A program made the translations under genes and the position numbers. From Sphingomonas jatrophae (lineage in GTDB: Bacteria; Pseudomonadota; Alphaproteobacteria; Sphingomonadales; Sphingomonadaceae), in NCBI RefSeq assembly GCF_900113315.1, contig NZ_FOZG01000002.1:1178001-1242000 (forward strand): DNA of 64,000 nucleotides, given 5' to 3'. Below, in pieces: positions 7,980 through 15,875 of this stretch; positions within the stretch are counted from its first letter, which is position 1; each line of letters begins with the position of its first letter. The notes beneath the pieces were generated by a model that did no database searches, was not told where the DNA came from, and was given only the letters and a program-made list of their open reading frames with translations.

Positions 7980-9488
7980 TCAGGCCGCCTTCAGCCGCAC
8001 GGGCACCGCGCGCTCGGATGACAGAGCGGCCATCCGCCCAGTTTCTGCGCCCTCGTCGCCCGCCTCGTGGTACTCGGCGTCCTCGTTCACCGTCCAGATG
8101 TCGTGGCGGCGGCGGCCTGCCTCGATATTCCGGACAGTCAGCATCGCCGTCATCATCGCATGATCCTGGTTGTTGTAGCGATGCATGCCGTTGCGGCCGA
8201 CAAGGTGCAGCGTCGGATAGCGCGTCTCCAGCTCGTCGCGGATCGCCTCGACATGCGCCTTGTAGGCGTCGTCATAGACCGGATAGGCCTTCTCCTGCCG
8301 CACCACCGTGCCGCCGATGACGGTCGCCGGATCGGCCAGCCCCATCACCGCCAGCTCGCGCGTGGCGAGCGCGACCAGCGCATCATCGTCCATCGACCAC
8401 AGGCCGTCACCGGCGAAGCAGAAATATTCGAGGCCGACGCAGGCGACGCCCTCGTCCGGCACCATTTCGGGCGACCAGCTGCGGAAATTCTGGATGCGGC
8501 CGACCTGCACGCGCGGATCGTGGATGTAGATCCAGTTGTCAGGAAACAGATCGTCGGCGCGGATCATCAACGCGACGGTCAGGAAATCGCGATAGTTGAG
8601 CGCCATGGCGTGCGGCAGGCTGGCGGGCAGCGGGTGGATGCGGCCGACCAGCTCCCGGATCGGCGCGGACGAGATGACGTGCTCCGCCTCGATCGTCACG
8701 CGCCCGTCCGGCCCGTCGGCGGCGACGCGCCACGTGCCGTCCGCCTCGCTCAGTTGCGCGAGGCTGTGGCCCATCAGCACGCGGTTGCCACCCGCCACGA
8801 CCGAATCGCGGGCTGCCTCCCACATCATGCCGGGCCCTTTCCGCGGATAGCGGAAGCTCTCCAGCAGCGTCTTGGTCTCCATGCCGTCGTTCGGCCGCTT
8901 GTTGAGGCCGAGCGAGCGCTTCAGCCCGTCGAGCACGGCGGCGCCGAGGCTCAGCCCCTTGATCCGCTGCGCCGCCCAGTCGGCGGAGATTTCGTGGCAG
9001 GCCATGCCCCACACCTTCTCGGTGTAGGTCTGGAAGAAGATGGAGAAGAGCTTCTCGCCGAACTGGTTGGTCACCCAGTCCTGGAAGGAGCGCACGTCGC
9101 GCCTGGGAAACGCCTTGGCCTTGGCGAAGCTCGCCATGCAGAGCGCCGAGCGGATCGGCCCGAGGTTCCACAGCGCCTCGAACGCGCGCAGCGGATAGCT
9201 GTAGAATTTGCCCTCGTAGAAGATGCGGCTCATCCGCGGGCGCTGGATGAAATCGTGGGGCAGGATCTCGTTCCAGAGGTCGACCACCTCCTTGGACTTC
9301 GAGAAGAAGCGATGCCCGCCGATATCGAAGCGGTAGCCGTCATGCTCCACCGTGCGGCTGATCCCGCCGACATAGACGGGATCGCGCTCGATTACGGTCA
9401 CGCTGCGGCCTGCCTTGGTCAGCAGATAGGCGGCGGTCAGCCCCGCGGGCCCTGCGCCGACGATCGCGACATCCACCTTGTCAGTCAT
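7980..9488 (-). CDS. FAD-dependent oxidoreductase, UDP-galactopyranose-mutase/amine-oxidase-like
   Basis: 502 residues with an N-terminal dinucleotide-binding motif VAIVGAGPAGLTAAYLL (GxGxxG at 11-16) and the second FAD signature GGISRTVEHDGYRFDIGGHRFF, which is typical of the UDP-galactopyranose mutase / protoporphyrinogen-oxidase-like superfamily. A late motif, GRNGMHRYNNQDHAM, is the FAD-contacting C-terminal segment common in sugar-mutase-like members. It is the first gene of a minus-strand run with two polytopic transferases. In this context it may make or modify an unusual furanose or deoxy sugar donor, but a generic amine oxidase activity cannot be excluded. Confidence 0.75.
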   Translation of the reverse strand: MTDKVDVAIVGAGPAGLTAAYLLTKAGRSVTVIERDPVYVGGISRTVEHDGYRFDIGGHRFFSKSKEVVDLWNEILPHDFIQRPRMSRIFYEGKFYSYPLRAFEALWNLGPIRSALCMASFAKAKAFPRRDVRSFQDWVTNQFGEKLFSIFFQTYTEKVWGMACHEISADWAAQRIKGLSLGAAVLDGLKRSLGLNKRPNDGMETKTLLESFRYPRKGPGMMWEAARDSVVAGGNRVLMGHSLAQLSEADGTWRVAADGPDGRVTIEAEHVISSAPIRELVGRIHPLPASLPHAMALNYRDFLTVALMIRADDLFPDNWIYIHDPRVQVGRIQNFRSWSPEMVPDEGVACVGLEYFCFAGDGLWSMDDDALVALATRELAVMGLADPATVIGGTVVRQEKAYPVYDDAYKAHVEAIRDELETRYPTLHLVGRNGMHRYNNQDHAMMTAMLTVRNIEAGRRRHDIWTVNEDAEYHEAGDEGAETGRMAALSSERAVPVRLKAA

Positions 9489-9628
9489 CCGCCTGCAATC
9501 CCGTCCACTTTGGTCGGCTTCGGCGATGCGGCCGCAGCCGCTAAATAGTGGTTAACGATGTGTGATCCGTGGTGCGGGCAAGTTGGGCATGACGCTGCCG
9601 GCCGGCTTACCTATAGGCGCCAGGCCCC

Positions 9629-11158
9629 ATGATCCGCCGCCGTCCCGATCTCTTCCTGCTCATCCCTATCGTCGCGCTCGGCGTGGCGCTCAGGCTGTGG
9701 CACGCCTTCTCGGCGCCCTTGTGGCTGGATGAGGCCTATAGCGCCTATGCCGCGGGCAAGGGCTGGGCCTTCCTGTGGCAGATCGTGCCGCGCTACGAGA
9801 CGCACCCGCCTTTCTATTATTCACTGCTGCGCGGCTGGACGCTCGCATTCGGCGACGGCCGGGTGGCGCTCCGCTCGCTCGGCGTGGCGGCCTCGATCCT
9901 GACGCTGTTGCCGGTGTGGCTGGCGGGGCGCTCGCTCGGGCGGATGGCGGGCTCCGATCCGCGCTGGGTGGGGCTGGCGGCGGTGCTGCTCGCCGCATCG
10001 GCGCCGCTGTTCGGCGACATGGCGCAGCAGGTGCGCCCCTATGCGGTGCTGATCTTCAGCTTCGCCACTGCGATCGCCGCCTTGCTGCGAAGCGCCGAGG
10101 GCGTGGCGGCGACGGGGCGGCTGCCGCGTGTGGCATGGGGTGCCTATGTCGCAGCGCTGGCGCTGTGCCTGTGGCTGCACAATCTCGGGCCGCTCTACGC
10201 CGCCGCGCTGGGGCTGGCGGCGCTGGTGCTGATCGCGCGGGCGGGCCTGTCGCGCCGCGAGTGGCTGCTGTTCCTCGGCGGGCATGCGCTGGCGGGGCTG
10301 CTCTATCTGCCCGCTTTCCTGATCCTGCTCGATCAGGCGCCGACCTGGATCAAATCGACCTGGCTGACCTTCCGCACCGGTGCGCTGGAGTGGCGCGTGG
10401 CGGCGTTGTGGGGCGTGCCGGGGCGCGTCGCCCTGTGGGCGGCGCTGCCGCTTGTGCTGCTGGCGCTGCTCGCCTGCGTGCGGACGGGGGCGGGGCGGCG
10501 CGCCGGGTTCGCGCTCGCGCTGCTGGCGGTGCTGCCGGTGGCGACGTCGATCCTGCTGTCCGTCTGGGTGACGCCCGTTTTCATCATCCGCACGATGACA
10601 CCGTGCGGCATTCCCGCGCTGCTGCTGCTGGCGCTTGGCATGGCGGGGCAGCGCGGCTGGCTGCGTCTTCTCGCGGTGCCGCTCGGCCTGCTGCTCGTGC
10701 ACCAGCAGATCCAGGCGAGCATCGCCGCACGGCAGCGGCCGCCGATGCAGGACTGGGCGCATGCGCTGCGATGGCTGGCGCCGCGCATACGGCCAGGCGA
10801 CATGCTCTATGCCTATCCGAACGAGGGCGCGCTGCCGTTCAGCTATGCGGCGCGCGATCTTGGCCTGACCCTACCGGTGCGTGCGGTGCCGACGCCGGTG
10901 CCGTCGTTCGACGTGCCCGGTGCCTGGTATCCGACGGGCAGCCGCGGCGTCGTATCGCTGCCGAAGCCGGCGCTGGAGCGGATCGCCGCGGAGCCCGCCA
11001 CGCGAGCGGTGCCGACCGTGTGGCTGCTCCGCCTCGGCCCGTGGGCCTATGACAAGGGCGACCTGTTCGCCCGCGCGTTGCTGCGCGATCGCCGCATCGT
11101 CGGCCGCTACCGCAATGGCGCGATCGACCTTGTCGGCCTGCGCCGCGCCGAGCGTTAG
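9629..11158 (+). CDS. GT39/ArnT-like membrane glycosyltransferase
   Basis: 509-residue polytopic protein. The first periplasmic loop carries APLWLDEAYSAY (Asp-Glu pair) and then ETHPPFYYSLLRGW, the hallmark of the ArnT/PMT (GT39, GT83) superfamily, which transfers sugars from polyprenyl-phosphate donors. About ten further hydrophobic helices follow, then a C-terminal soluble domain. It is divergent from the flavoprotein gene with a 140-base gap. It converges on the ankyrin gene with a 4-base overlap (11155-11158). Likely a further user of the lipid-linked sugar made by the GtrA/GtrB pair. Confidence 0.8.
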   Translation: MIRRRPDLFLLIPIVALGVALRLWHAFSAPLWLDEAYSAYAAGKGWAFLWQIVPRYETHPPFYYSLLRGWTLAFGDGRVALRSLGVAASILTLLPVWLAGRSLGRMAGSDPRWVGLAAVLLAASAPLFGDMAQQVRPYAVLIFSFATAIAALLRSAEGVAATGRLPRVAWGAYVAALALCLWLHNLGPLYAAALGLAALVLIARAGLSRREWLLFLGGHALAGLLYLPAFLILLDQAPTWIKSTWLTFRTGALEWRVAALWGVPGRVALWAALPLVLLALLACVRTGAGRRAGFALALLAVLPVATSILLSVWVTPVFIIRTMTPCGIPALLLLALGMAGQRGWLRLLAVPLGLLLVHQQIQASIAARQRPPMQDWAHALRWLAPRIRPGDMLYAYPNEGALPFSYAARDLGLTLPVRAVPTPVPSFDVPGAWYPTGSRGVVSLPKPALERIAAEPATRAVPTVWLLRLGPWAYDKGDLFARALLRDRRIVGRYRNGAIDLVGLRRAER

Positions 11159-11751
11159 CCGCCGGGGCCCATGATCGGGCCGGATGCCGGCGTCGGCTTC
11201 GGCGCATCTTCCAGCAGCTTGGCGATGGCGGTGGCGCGGCGATCCTCCGCCGCATAGTCGATCGCCGACTTGCCGGTGACGCGGTCCGCCTGCTTCGGAT
11301 TGGCGCCGAGCGACAGGAGCGTGCGCACCGTCGCCAGATCGCGCGCCTGCACCGCCAGGATCAGCGGGGTTTCCCCGCGATTGTTCGGCAGGTTCACCGT
11401 CTGGCGGGTGGCGAGGTAGCGCACCGCCTCGGGAAAGCCGATCTGCGCCGCGATTGCGAGCGGTGTGTTGCCGTCGCGGTCGCGCGCGTCCACCTTGGCG
11501 TTGTTCGCCACGATGAACTGCACCCAGGTGAGATCGCGCCGCTTGGTGACGATGTGGAGCGCGGTATCGCCATCGTCGCCGCGCGTGTTGACGATGCTGG
11601 TGCCCGGCTTGTCGAGCGCCTCTGTCACCTTCGTCCCGTCGCGATCCTTGACCGCCTTCAGGAAATTATAGCTTTCGGAGAATTGCGCCGCGGCCGGGCT
11701 GGCCAGCGCCATTGCGACGGCTGCCGCGATCCCCACATGATAGACACGCAT
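11155..11751 (-). CDS. Secreted ankyrin-repeat protein
   Basis: About 198 residues from the chosen ATG at 11751, which opens a clean signal peptide (MRVYHVGIAAAVAMAL, cleavage near SPAAAQ). Upstream in-frame codons reach 11793 but would put charged residues before the signal. The mature part holds about four ankyrin repeats, recognisable as DGDTALHIVTKR, DGNTPLAIAAQ, RGETPLILAVQ and GKSAIDYAAED. Expected to be a periplasmic protein-protein interaction module; the partner is unknown. Gene ends overlap by four bases with the GT39 gene. Confidence 0.85.
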   Translation of the reverse strand: MRVYHVGIAAAVAMALASPAAAQFSESYNFLKAVKDRDGTKVTEALDKPGTSIVNTRGDDGDTALHIVTKRRDLTWVQFIVANNAKVDARDRDGNTPLAIAAQIGFPEAVRYLATRQTVNLPNNRGETPLILAVQARDLATVRTLLSLGANPKQADRVTGKSAIDYAAEDRRATAIAKLLEDAPKPTPASGPIMGPGG

Positions 11752-11796
11752 GAACAATACCCTGCGACCCGCTTGCTCCGCCCGGATTAGCAAAGC

Positions 11797-12405
11797 ATGG
11801 CTGCCTCTGCCATGAACAAAGCCCCTTTTCTCGCCGCTTTACTGCCGCTCGCGCTGCTCGTCGCCGGATGCGATCGCGCGGCGCCGGTGGAGGAGGCGCC
11901 GCTTGCCGGTGCGAAGCTGGGCGGGCCCTTCGCGCTCACCGACCAGGACGGGCGCGCGGTGACGGACCGCAGCTTCGCCGGCCGCTATCGCCTCGTCTAT
12001 TTCGGCTACACCTATTGCCCGGACGTGTGCCCGACCTCGCTGCAGGTGCTGATGGGCGGCTATCACCAGTTCGCCAAGGCGTCGCCGGATGCGGCGAAGA
12101 AGGTCGTGCCGATCCTCGTCACGGTCGATCCCGAGCGGGACACGCCGGCGGTGATGAAGCAATATGTCGCCGCGTTCGGACCCGAGCTGGTCGGCCTGAC
12201 CGGCACGCCCGCGGCGATTGCGGACGCGGCCAGGCGTTATGGCGTCTCCTACGGCAAGCGGCAGGATGAGGGAGCGAGCGGCTATCTGATGGATCACGTC
12301 TCCGCCGCCATCCTGTTCGGGCCGGCGGGTGAGCCGATCGCGCTGGTGCCGCAGGACGGCACGCGCGACCAGGTGGCCGCCGAACTCGCCAAGTGGGTCC
12401 GGTGA
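11797..12405 (+). CDS. SCO1/SenC-family copper chaperone lipoprotein
   Basis: Sco proteins deliver copper to the CuA site of cytochrome c oxidase and act as thiol-disulfide oxidoreductases. A lipobox (LLVAGC, Cys25) anchors the protein. The thioredoxin-like domain carries the copper ligands YCPDVCP (Cys74, Cys78) and His167 in LMDHVSAA. Length 202 is normal. ATGs at 11797 and 11812 both give a workable signal. The stop overlaps the start of the YcgN-like gene by four bases (GTGA), so the two are translationally coupled. No oxidase subunits are in this window. Confidence 0.9.
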   Translation: MAASAMNKAPFLAALLPLALLVAGCDRAAPVEEAPLAGAKLGGPFALTDQDGRAVTDRSFAGRYRLVYFGYTYCPDVCPTSLQVLMGGYHQFAKASPDAAKKVVPILVTVDPERDTPAVMKQYVAAFGPELVGLTGTPAAIADAARRYGVSYGKRQDEGASGYLMDHVSAAILFGPAGEPIALVPQDGTRDQVAAELAKWVR

Positions 12406-12836
12406 GCGACCGCTTCTGGGAGACGACGCCGCTGGAGCGGATGAGCCGTGCGCAGTGGGAATCGCTGTGTGACGGCTGCGGCAAATGCTGCATCCACAAG
12501 CTGGAGGATGACGAGACGGGCGAGGTGTTCCCGACCAACGTCGCCTGCCGCCTGCTCGATCGCCGCACCGGCTTCTGCCGCGATTACCGCAATCGCCGCG
12601 CCTACGTGCCCGAATGCGTCCGGCTGACCCCCGCCAAGCTCGACCAGCTCGATTGGCTGCCCGGCACCTGCGCCTATCGTCGCCTGCGCGACGGCAAGCC
12701 GCTGCCCGAGTGGCACTATCTCGTGTCCGGTGATCGCGAATCGGTCCACCGCGCGGGCGAGAGCGTGCGTGGCTGGACGGTGAGCGAGGACGAGGCGGGC
12801 GAGCTGGAGCTGCACATCGTGGACCGGGAGCTGTGA
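12402..12836 (+). CDS. YcgN-family cysteine-cluster protein (UPF0260)
   Basis: 144 residues from the GTG at 12402, chosen because it overlaps the sco stop in a GTGA junction. The N-terminal CDGCGKCC motif and spaced cysteines (ACRLL, TGFCRDY, VPECV, GTCAYR) are the metal-binding pattern of the YkgJ/YcgN family, likely binding Zn or an Fe-S cluster. Also visible are the conserved LPGTCAYR and the histidines in LPEWHYLVSG. The biochemical function of the family is not established; coupling to a copper chaperone hints at a link to metal homeostasis, which is inference. Confidence 0.88.
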   Translation: MSDRFWETTPLERMSRAQWESLCDGCGKCCIHKLEDDETGEVFPTNVACRLLDRRTGFCRDYRNRRAYVPECVRLTPAKLDQLDWLPGTCAYRRLRDGKPLPEWHYLVSGDRESVHRAGESVRGWTVSEDEAGELELHIVDREL

Positions 12837-12858
12837 CGACGGCTCTTTCGTCGATCCC

Positions 12859-12942
12859 GTTCGTGCTGAGCCTGTCGAAGCACCGTTCTTCCTCTCCGCG
12901 CGCGACAAGGAAGCACGGCCCTTCGACAGGCTCAGGGCGAAC
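12859..12942. repeat. Mirror-image intergenic repeat (REP-like), copy A
   Basis: The left arm gttcgtgctgagcctgtcga and its right partner, the complement of the segment ending at 12942, form a long imperfect hairpin with a central region of about 20 bases. The same element recurs at 44691-44768 and as a half-copy at 1-17. It fills the gap after the YcgN gene and may act as a transcript-end stabiliser or terminator. Confidence 0.75.
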
Positions 12943-12985
12943 GTAAGCCCTGCAGCCGGATCGCGGGGTGGCGCCCCTCCGCCGT

Positions 12986-13693
12986 ATGGCCGACCTGCCC
13001 GCGTTTCGTGGCGGCGAGACCGAGCGGGTGCTGACCCTGGTGCGCCACCCACGCGCGCGGCGGATGCGGCTGGCGGTCGATCCGCGCGACGGCACCGTTC
13101 GCCTGACCCTGCCGCCCCGCGCCGCACTCGCCCCCGCGCTCGACTGGGTGGAGGAGCATCGCGCGTGGATCGAGGCGCGGCTGGCGCGTGTCGCGCCGCG
13201 CACCGGCTTCGCTCCCGGTGCCGTGCTGCCGTTCGAGGGCGAGCTGCTGACCGTGGTGCACGATCCTGCCGGACCGCGCTCCGTGCAGCAGGAGGGCGAG
13301 CGGCTGATCGTCGGTGGGCCGGCGGAGCATGTCGAGGCGCGGCTGGCGCGCTGGCTGAAAGCGCAGGCGCTGGCGCGGCTGGAGGCGGCAACGCGGGAGA
13401 TTGCCGCGGTGGCGGGCGTGACGGTGGCGCGGGTGGCGGTGGGCGATCCCAGGACGCGCTGGGGCAGCTGCTCGTCCGACGGCGACATACGCTATAGCTG
13501 GCGGCTGATCCTCGCGCCCCCGTTCGTGCTGCGCGCGACGGTTGCGCACGAACTGGCGCACCGGCTGCACATGGATCACTCGCCCGCCTTCCACGCCGCC
13601 GTCTCGCGGCTGCTGGGCACGTCGCCCGGGCCGGCGACCCGCTGGCTGCGCGCGCATGGCGCGGCACTCTACGGGTTCGGCGGGAGCTCCTGA
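12986..13693 (+). CDS. YgjP/SprT-like M48-type metallopeptidase (DUF45)
   Basis: About 235 residues from the ATG at 12986 (a GTG at 12968 is an alternative). The family signature RTRWGSCSSDG is followed by the zinc-binding HELAHRLHMDHSPAFH (HExxH plus downstream His), the pattern of the YgjP-like hydrolase family. No signal peptide is visible, so it is cytoplasmic. The physiological substrate of this family is not well defined. The last 25 bases overlap the 3' end of the convergent PBP1A gene. Confidence 0.88.
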   Translation: MADLPAFRGGETERVLTLVRHPRARRMRLAVDPRDGTVRLTLPPRAALAPALDWVEEHRAWIEARLARVAPRTGFAPGAVLPFEGELLTVVHDPAGPRSVQQEGERLIVGGPAEHVEARLARWLKAQALARLEAATREIAAVAGVTVARVAVGDPRTRWGSCSSDGDIRYSWRLILAPPFVLRATVAHELAHRLHMDHSPAFHAAVSRLLGTSPGPATRWLRAHGAALYGFGGSS

Positions 13694-15798
13694 GGATCGC
13701 GCCGGCGGTCGCGTTCGCGATCGCGGTTGCGCTCGCGCCGGAAGTCGCGTTCCTCGGGCTCGGGGGTGCCGCGCAGCACGCCGTCGAGCCATTGCCGGTC
13801 GAGCCGGGGCGGCGCCTCCTCCTCCTCTTGCGGGAGCTCCGCACCGTCGGGCGGCGGCGCGCCGGCATCTTCCGGCGCTGCGGCGGGGCCGCCGCCGCCG
13901 AGCGGCAGGCCATTTTCGTCCACCAGCCCCTCGTCGGGTGCGCCGTAATAGGCCTCTTCGTCGGGCTCCAGCTGCCAGTCGGGGAGCGTCACCTCGCTGT
14001 CGAACGCCTCCACCGGGCGCTTGGCGACCGCGGTCTGCATGAACGAGGCGAAGGCGCGCGCCGGTGCGCGGCCGCCCTGAAGCCCGCCGACCGCCTTGGC
14101 GTCATCACGACCCATCCACACGCCGGTAGTGATGCCCGACGAGAAGCCGAGGAACCAGCCATCCTTGTTGGACGAGGTGGTGCCCGTCTTGCCCGCGACC
14201 GGTCGGCCGATCTGCGCCGCGCGGGCGGTGCCGGTGTTGACCGCGGTCTGCAGCAGGTCGGTCATCTGCGCGGCCACATTGGGCGCGACCAGCACGCGCG
14301 ACATGTCCGGCTTCTGTTCGTAGAGCAGCTCGCCATTCTGCTTGGTCACGCGCAGGATGCCGTAGGGCACGACGGCGACGCCCTTGGCGCTGATCTCGGC
14401 AAAGGCGCGCGTCATGTCGATCAGCCGCACGTCGGACGTGCCCAGCACCATCGAGGGATGCGTGTTGATCGGCGTCGAGATGCCGAAGCGGCGGGCCATG
14501 TCCGCCACCGTCTGGAAGCCGACTTCCGAGCCGATCTTGGCGGCGATGGTGTTGATCGAGAAGGCGAAGGCGGTGCGCAGGTCGATCTGGCCGGAGAAGC
14601 GCCGCGACGAGTTTCGCGGGCTCCAGCCGTCGATCGTCACCGGCTCATCGACGACGCCCTGATTGGGCGTGTAGCCCGCCTCCAGTGCGGCCAGATAGAC
14701 GAACAGCTTGAACGCGGAGCCCGGCTGGCGGACCGCCTGCGTTGCGCGATTGTAGATGGACGAGACATAATCCTTGCCGCCCACCATCGCGCGCACCGCG
14801 CCATCCCGGTCGAGCGCGACGAGCGCGCCCTGCAGGCCGGCGGGCGTGTTCTGGCGAATGGCATTGTCCGCCGCGCGCTGCATGTTGAGGTCGAGCGTGG
14901 TCCAAACCTCGATCGGGTCGGTCGTCTCGTCGATCAGCGTCGGCAGCTGCGCCAGCGCCCAGTCGGTGAAATAGCGGACGCTGTTCTGCTTCGGCTCGGG
15001 CGCGAGGCGCACGTCCTCGGGGCGGGCGGCATCGGCCTCGGCGGCGTTGATCGCGCCAGCATCGCGCATCACCTCCAGCACCACGCGCGCGCGCTCCACC
15101 GCTGCCTCGGCATCGGCAGACGGCGAATAGTTGGATGGTGCCTTGACCAACCCTGCGATGATCGCCGCCTCGCCCAGGCTCAGCCTGTCCGCGGGATGGC
15201 CGTAGAATTTCCGGCTTGCCGCATCGATGCCATAGGCACCGCCGCCGAAATAGACGCGGTTGAGATAGAGTTCGAGGATCTCGCGCTTGGAGAATTTCCA
15301 TTCCAGCGCCATCGCCAGGATCGCCTCGCGCAGCTTGCGGCCGAGCGAATAGCTCTGGTTGAGGAAGATGTTACGCGCGAGCTGCTGCGTGATCGTGGAC
15401 GCGCCCTGGAGGCGGCGGCCGGTGCCGCGCCGCTCGAACGCAAGCCAAGTCGAGCGCGCGATGCCGATCGGGTCGATGCCGGGATGGCTGTAGAAGCGGC
15501 GATCCTCCACCGCGACAATCGCCTCCGTCATCACGCCGGGGATGCGATCATAGGGCAGCCACTGGCCGTAGGACGGCCCGAGCGAGACGATCACCGTGCC
15601 GTCCGCGGCATGGACGCGCATCATCTGCCCATTGGGCGAGGATTTCAGCTCATCATAGCCGGGCAGCGAGGCGACGGCGATGCCGACGGCGATGGCCAGC
15701 GCGACCAGCCCGGCGACAAGCCCGAACAGCGCGATCTTCCACGCGAGCGCCAGCCGCGCGCGGGCTTTCGATCGGGCAGGGCGGGGGGAGGCGGCCAT
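13669..15798 (-). CDS. mrcA: Class A penicillin-binding protein 1A
   Basis: 709-residue bifunctional murein synthase. There is one N-terminal membrane helix, then the GT51 domain with EDRRFYSHPGID, GASTITQQLARNIFLNQ and KREILELYLNRVYFGG. The transpeptidase domain has the nucleophile motif GSAFK, an SIN motif and KTGTTSSNKDGWF. After residue ~640 comes a low-complexity tail that is first acidic/Pro-rich, then strongly Arg-rich (RRERNRDRERDRRRD). The tail overlaps the metallopeptidase gene on the other strand. Polymerises and cross-links peptidoglycan at the outer face of the inner membrane. The symbol is by family resemblance. Confidence 0.92.
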   Translation of the reverse strand: MAASPRPARSKARARLALAWKIALFGLVAGLVALAIAVGIAVASLPGYDELKSSPNGQMMRVHAADGTVIVSLGPSYGQWLPYDRIPGVMTEAIVAVEDRRFYSHPGIDPIGIARSTWLAFERRGTGRRLQGASTITQQLARNIFLNQSYSLGRKLREAILAMALEWKFSKREILELYLNRVYFGGGAYGIDAASRKFYGHPADRLSLGEAAIIAGLVKAPSNYSPSADAEAAVERARVVLEVMRDAGAINAAEADAARPEDVRLAPEPKQNSVRYFTDWALAQLPTLIDETTDPIEVWTTLDLNMQRAADNAIRQNTPAGLQGALVALDRDGAVRAMVGGKDYVSSIYNRATQAVRQPGSAFKLFVYLAALEAGYTPNQGVVDEPVTIDGWSPRNSSRRFSGQIDLRTAFAFSINTIAAKIGSEVGFQTVADMARRFGISTPINTHPSMVLGTSDVRLIDMTRAFAEISAKGVAVVPYGILRVTKQNGELLYEQKPDMSRVLVAPNVAAQMTDLLQTAVNTGTARAAQIGRPVAGKTGTTSSNKDGWFLGFSSGITTGVWMGRDDAKAVGGLQGGRAPARAFASFMQTAVAKRPVEAFDSEVTLPDWQLEPDEEAYYGAPDEGLVDENGLPLGGGGPAAAPEDAGAPPPDGAELPQEEEEAPPRLDRQWLDGVLRGTPEPEERDFRRERNRDRERDRRRDPQELPPNP

Positions 15799-15875
15799 GG
15801 GGGTGGACCGGCGGATTACGCGCTAACCATCGCCGCCACAAGCGGAAGCGGCGACGGCTGGCCGCGCGCCTGCGC

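Noticed and set aside
9541-9628. Sigma-70-like promoter before the GT39 gene
   Set aside because: A TTGGGC at 9583 and TATAGG at 9612 are 23 bases apart, outside the normal spacing.
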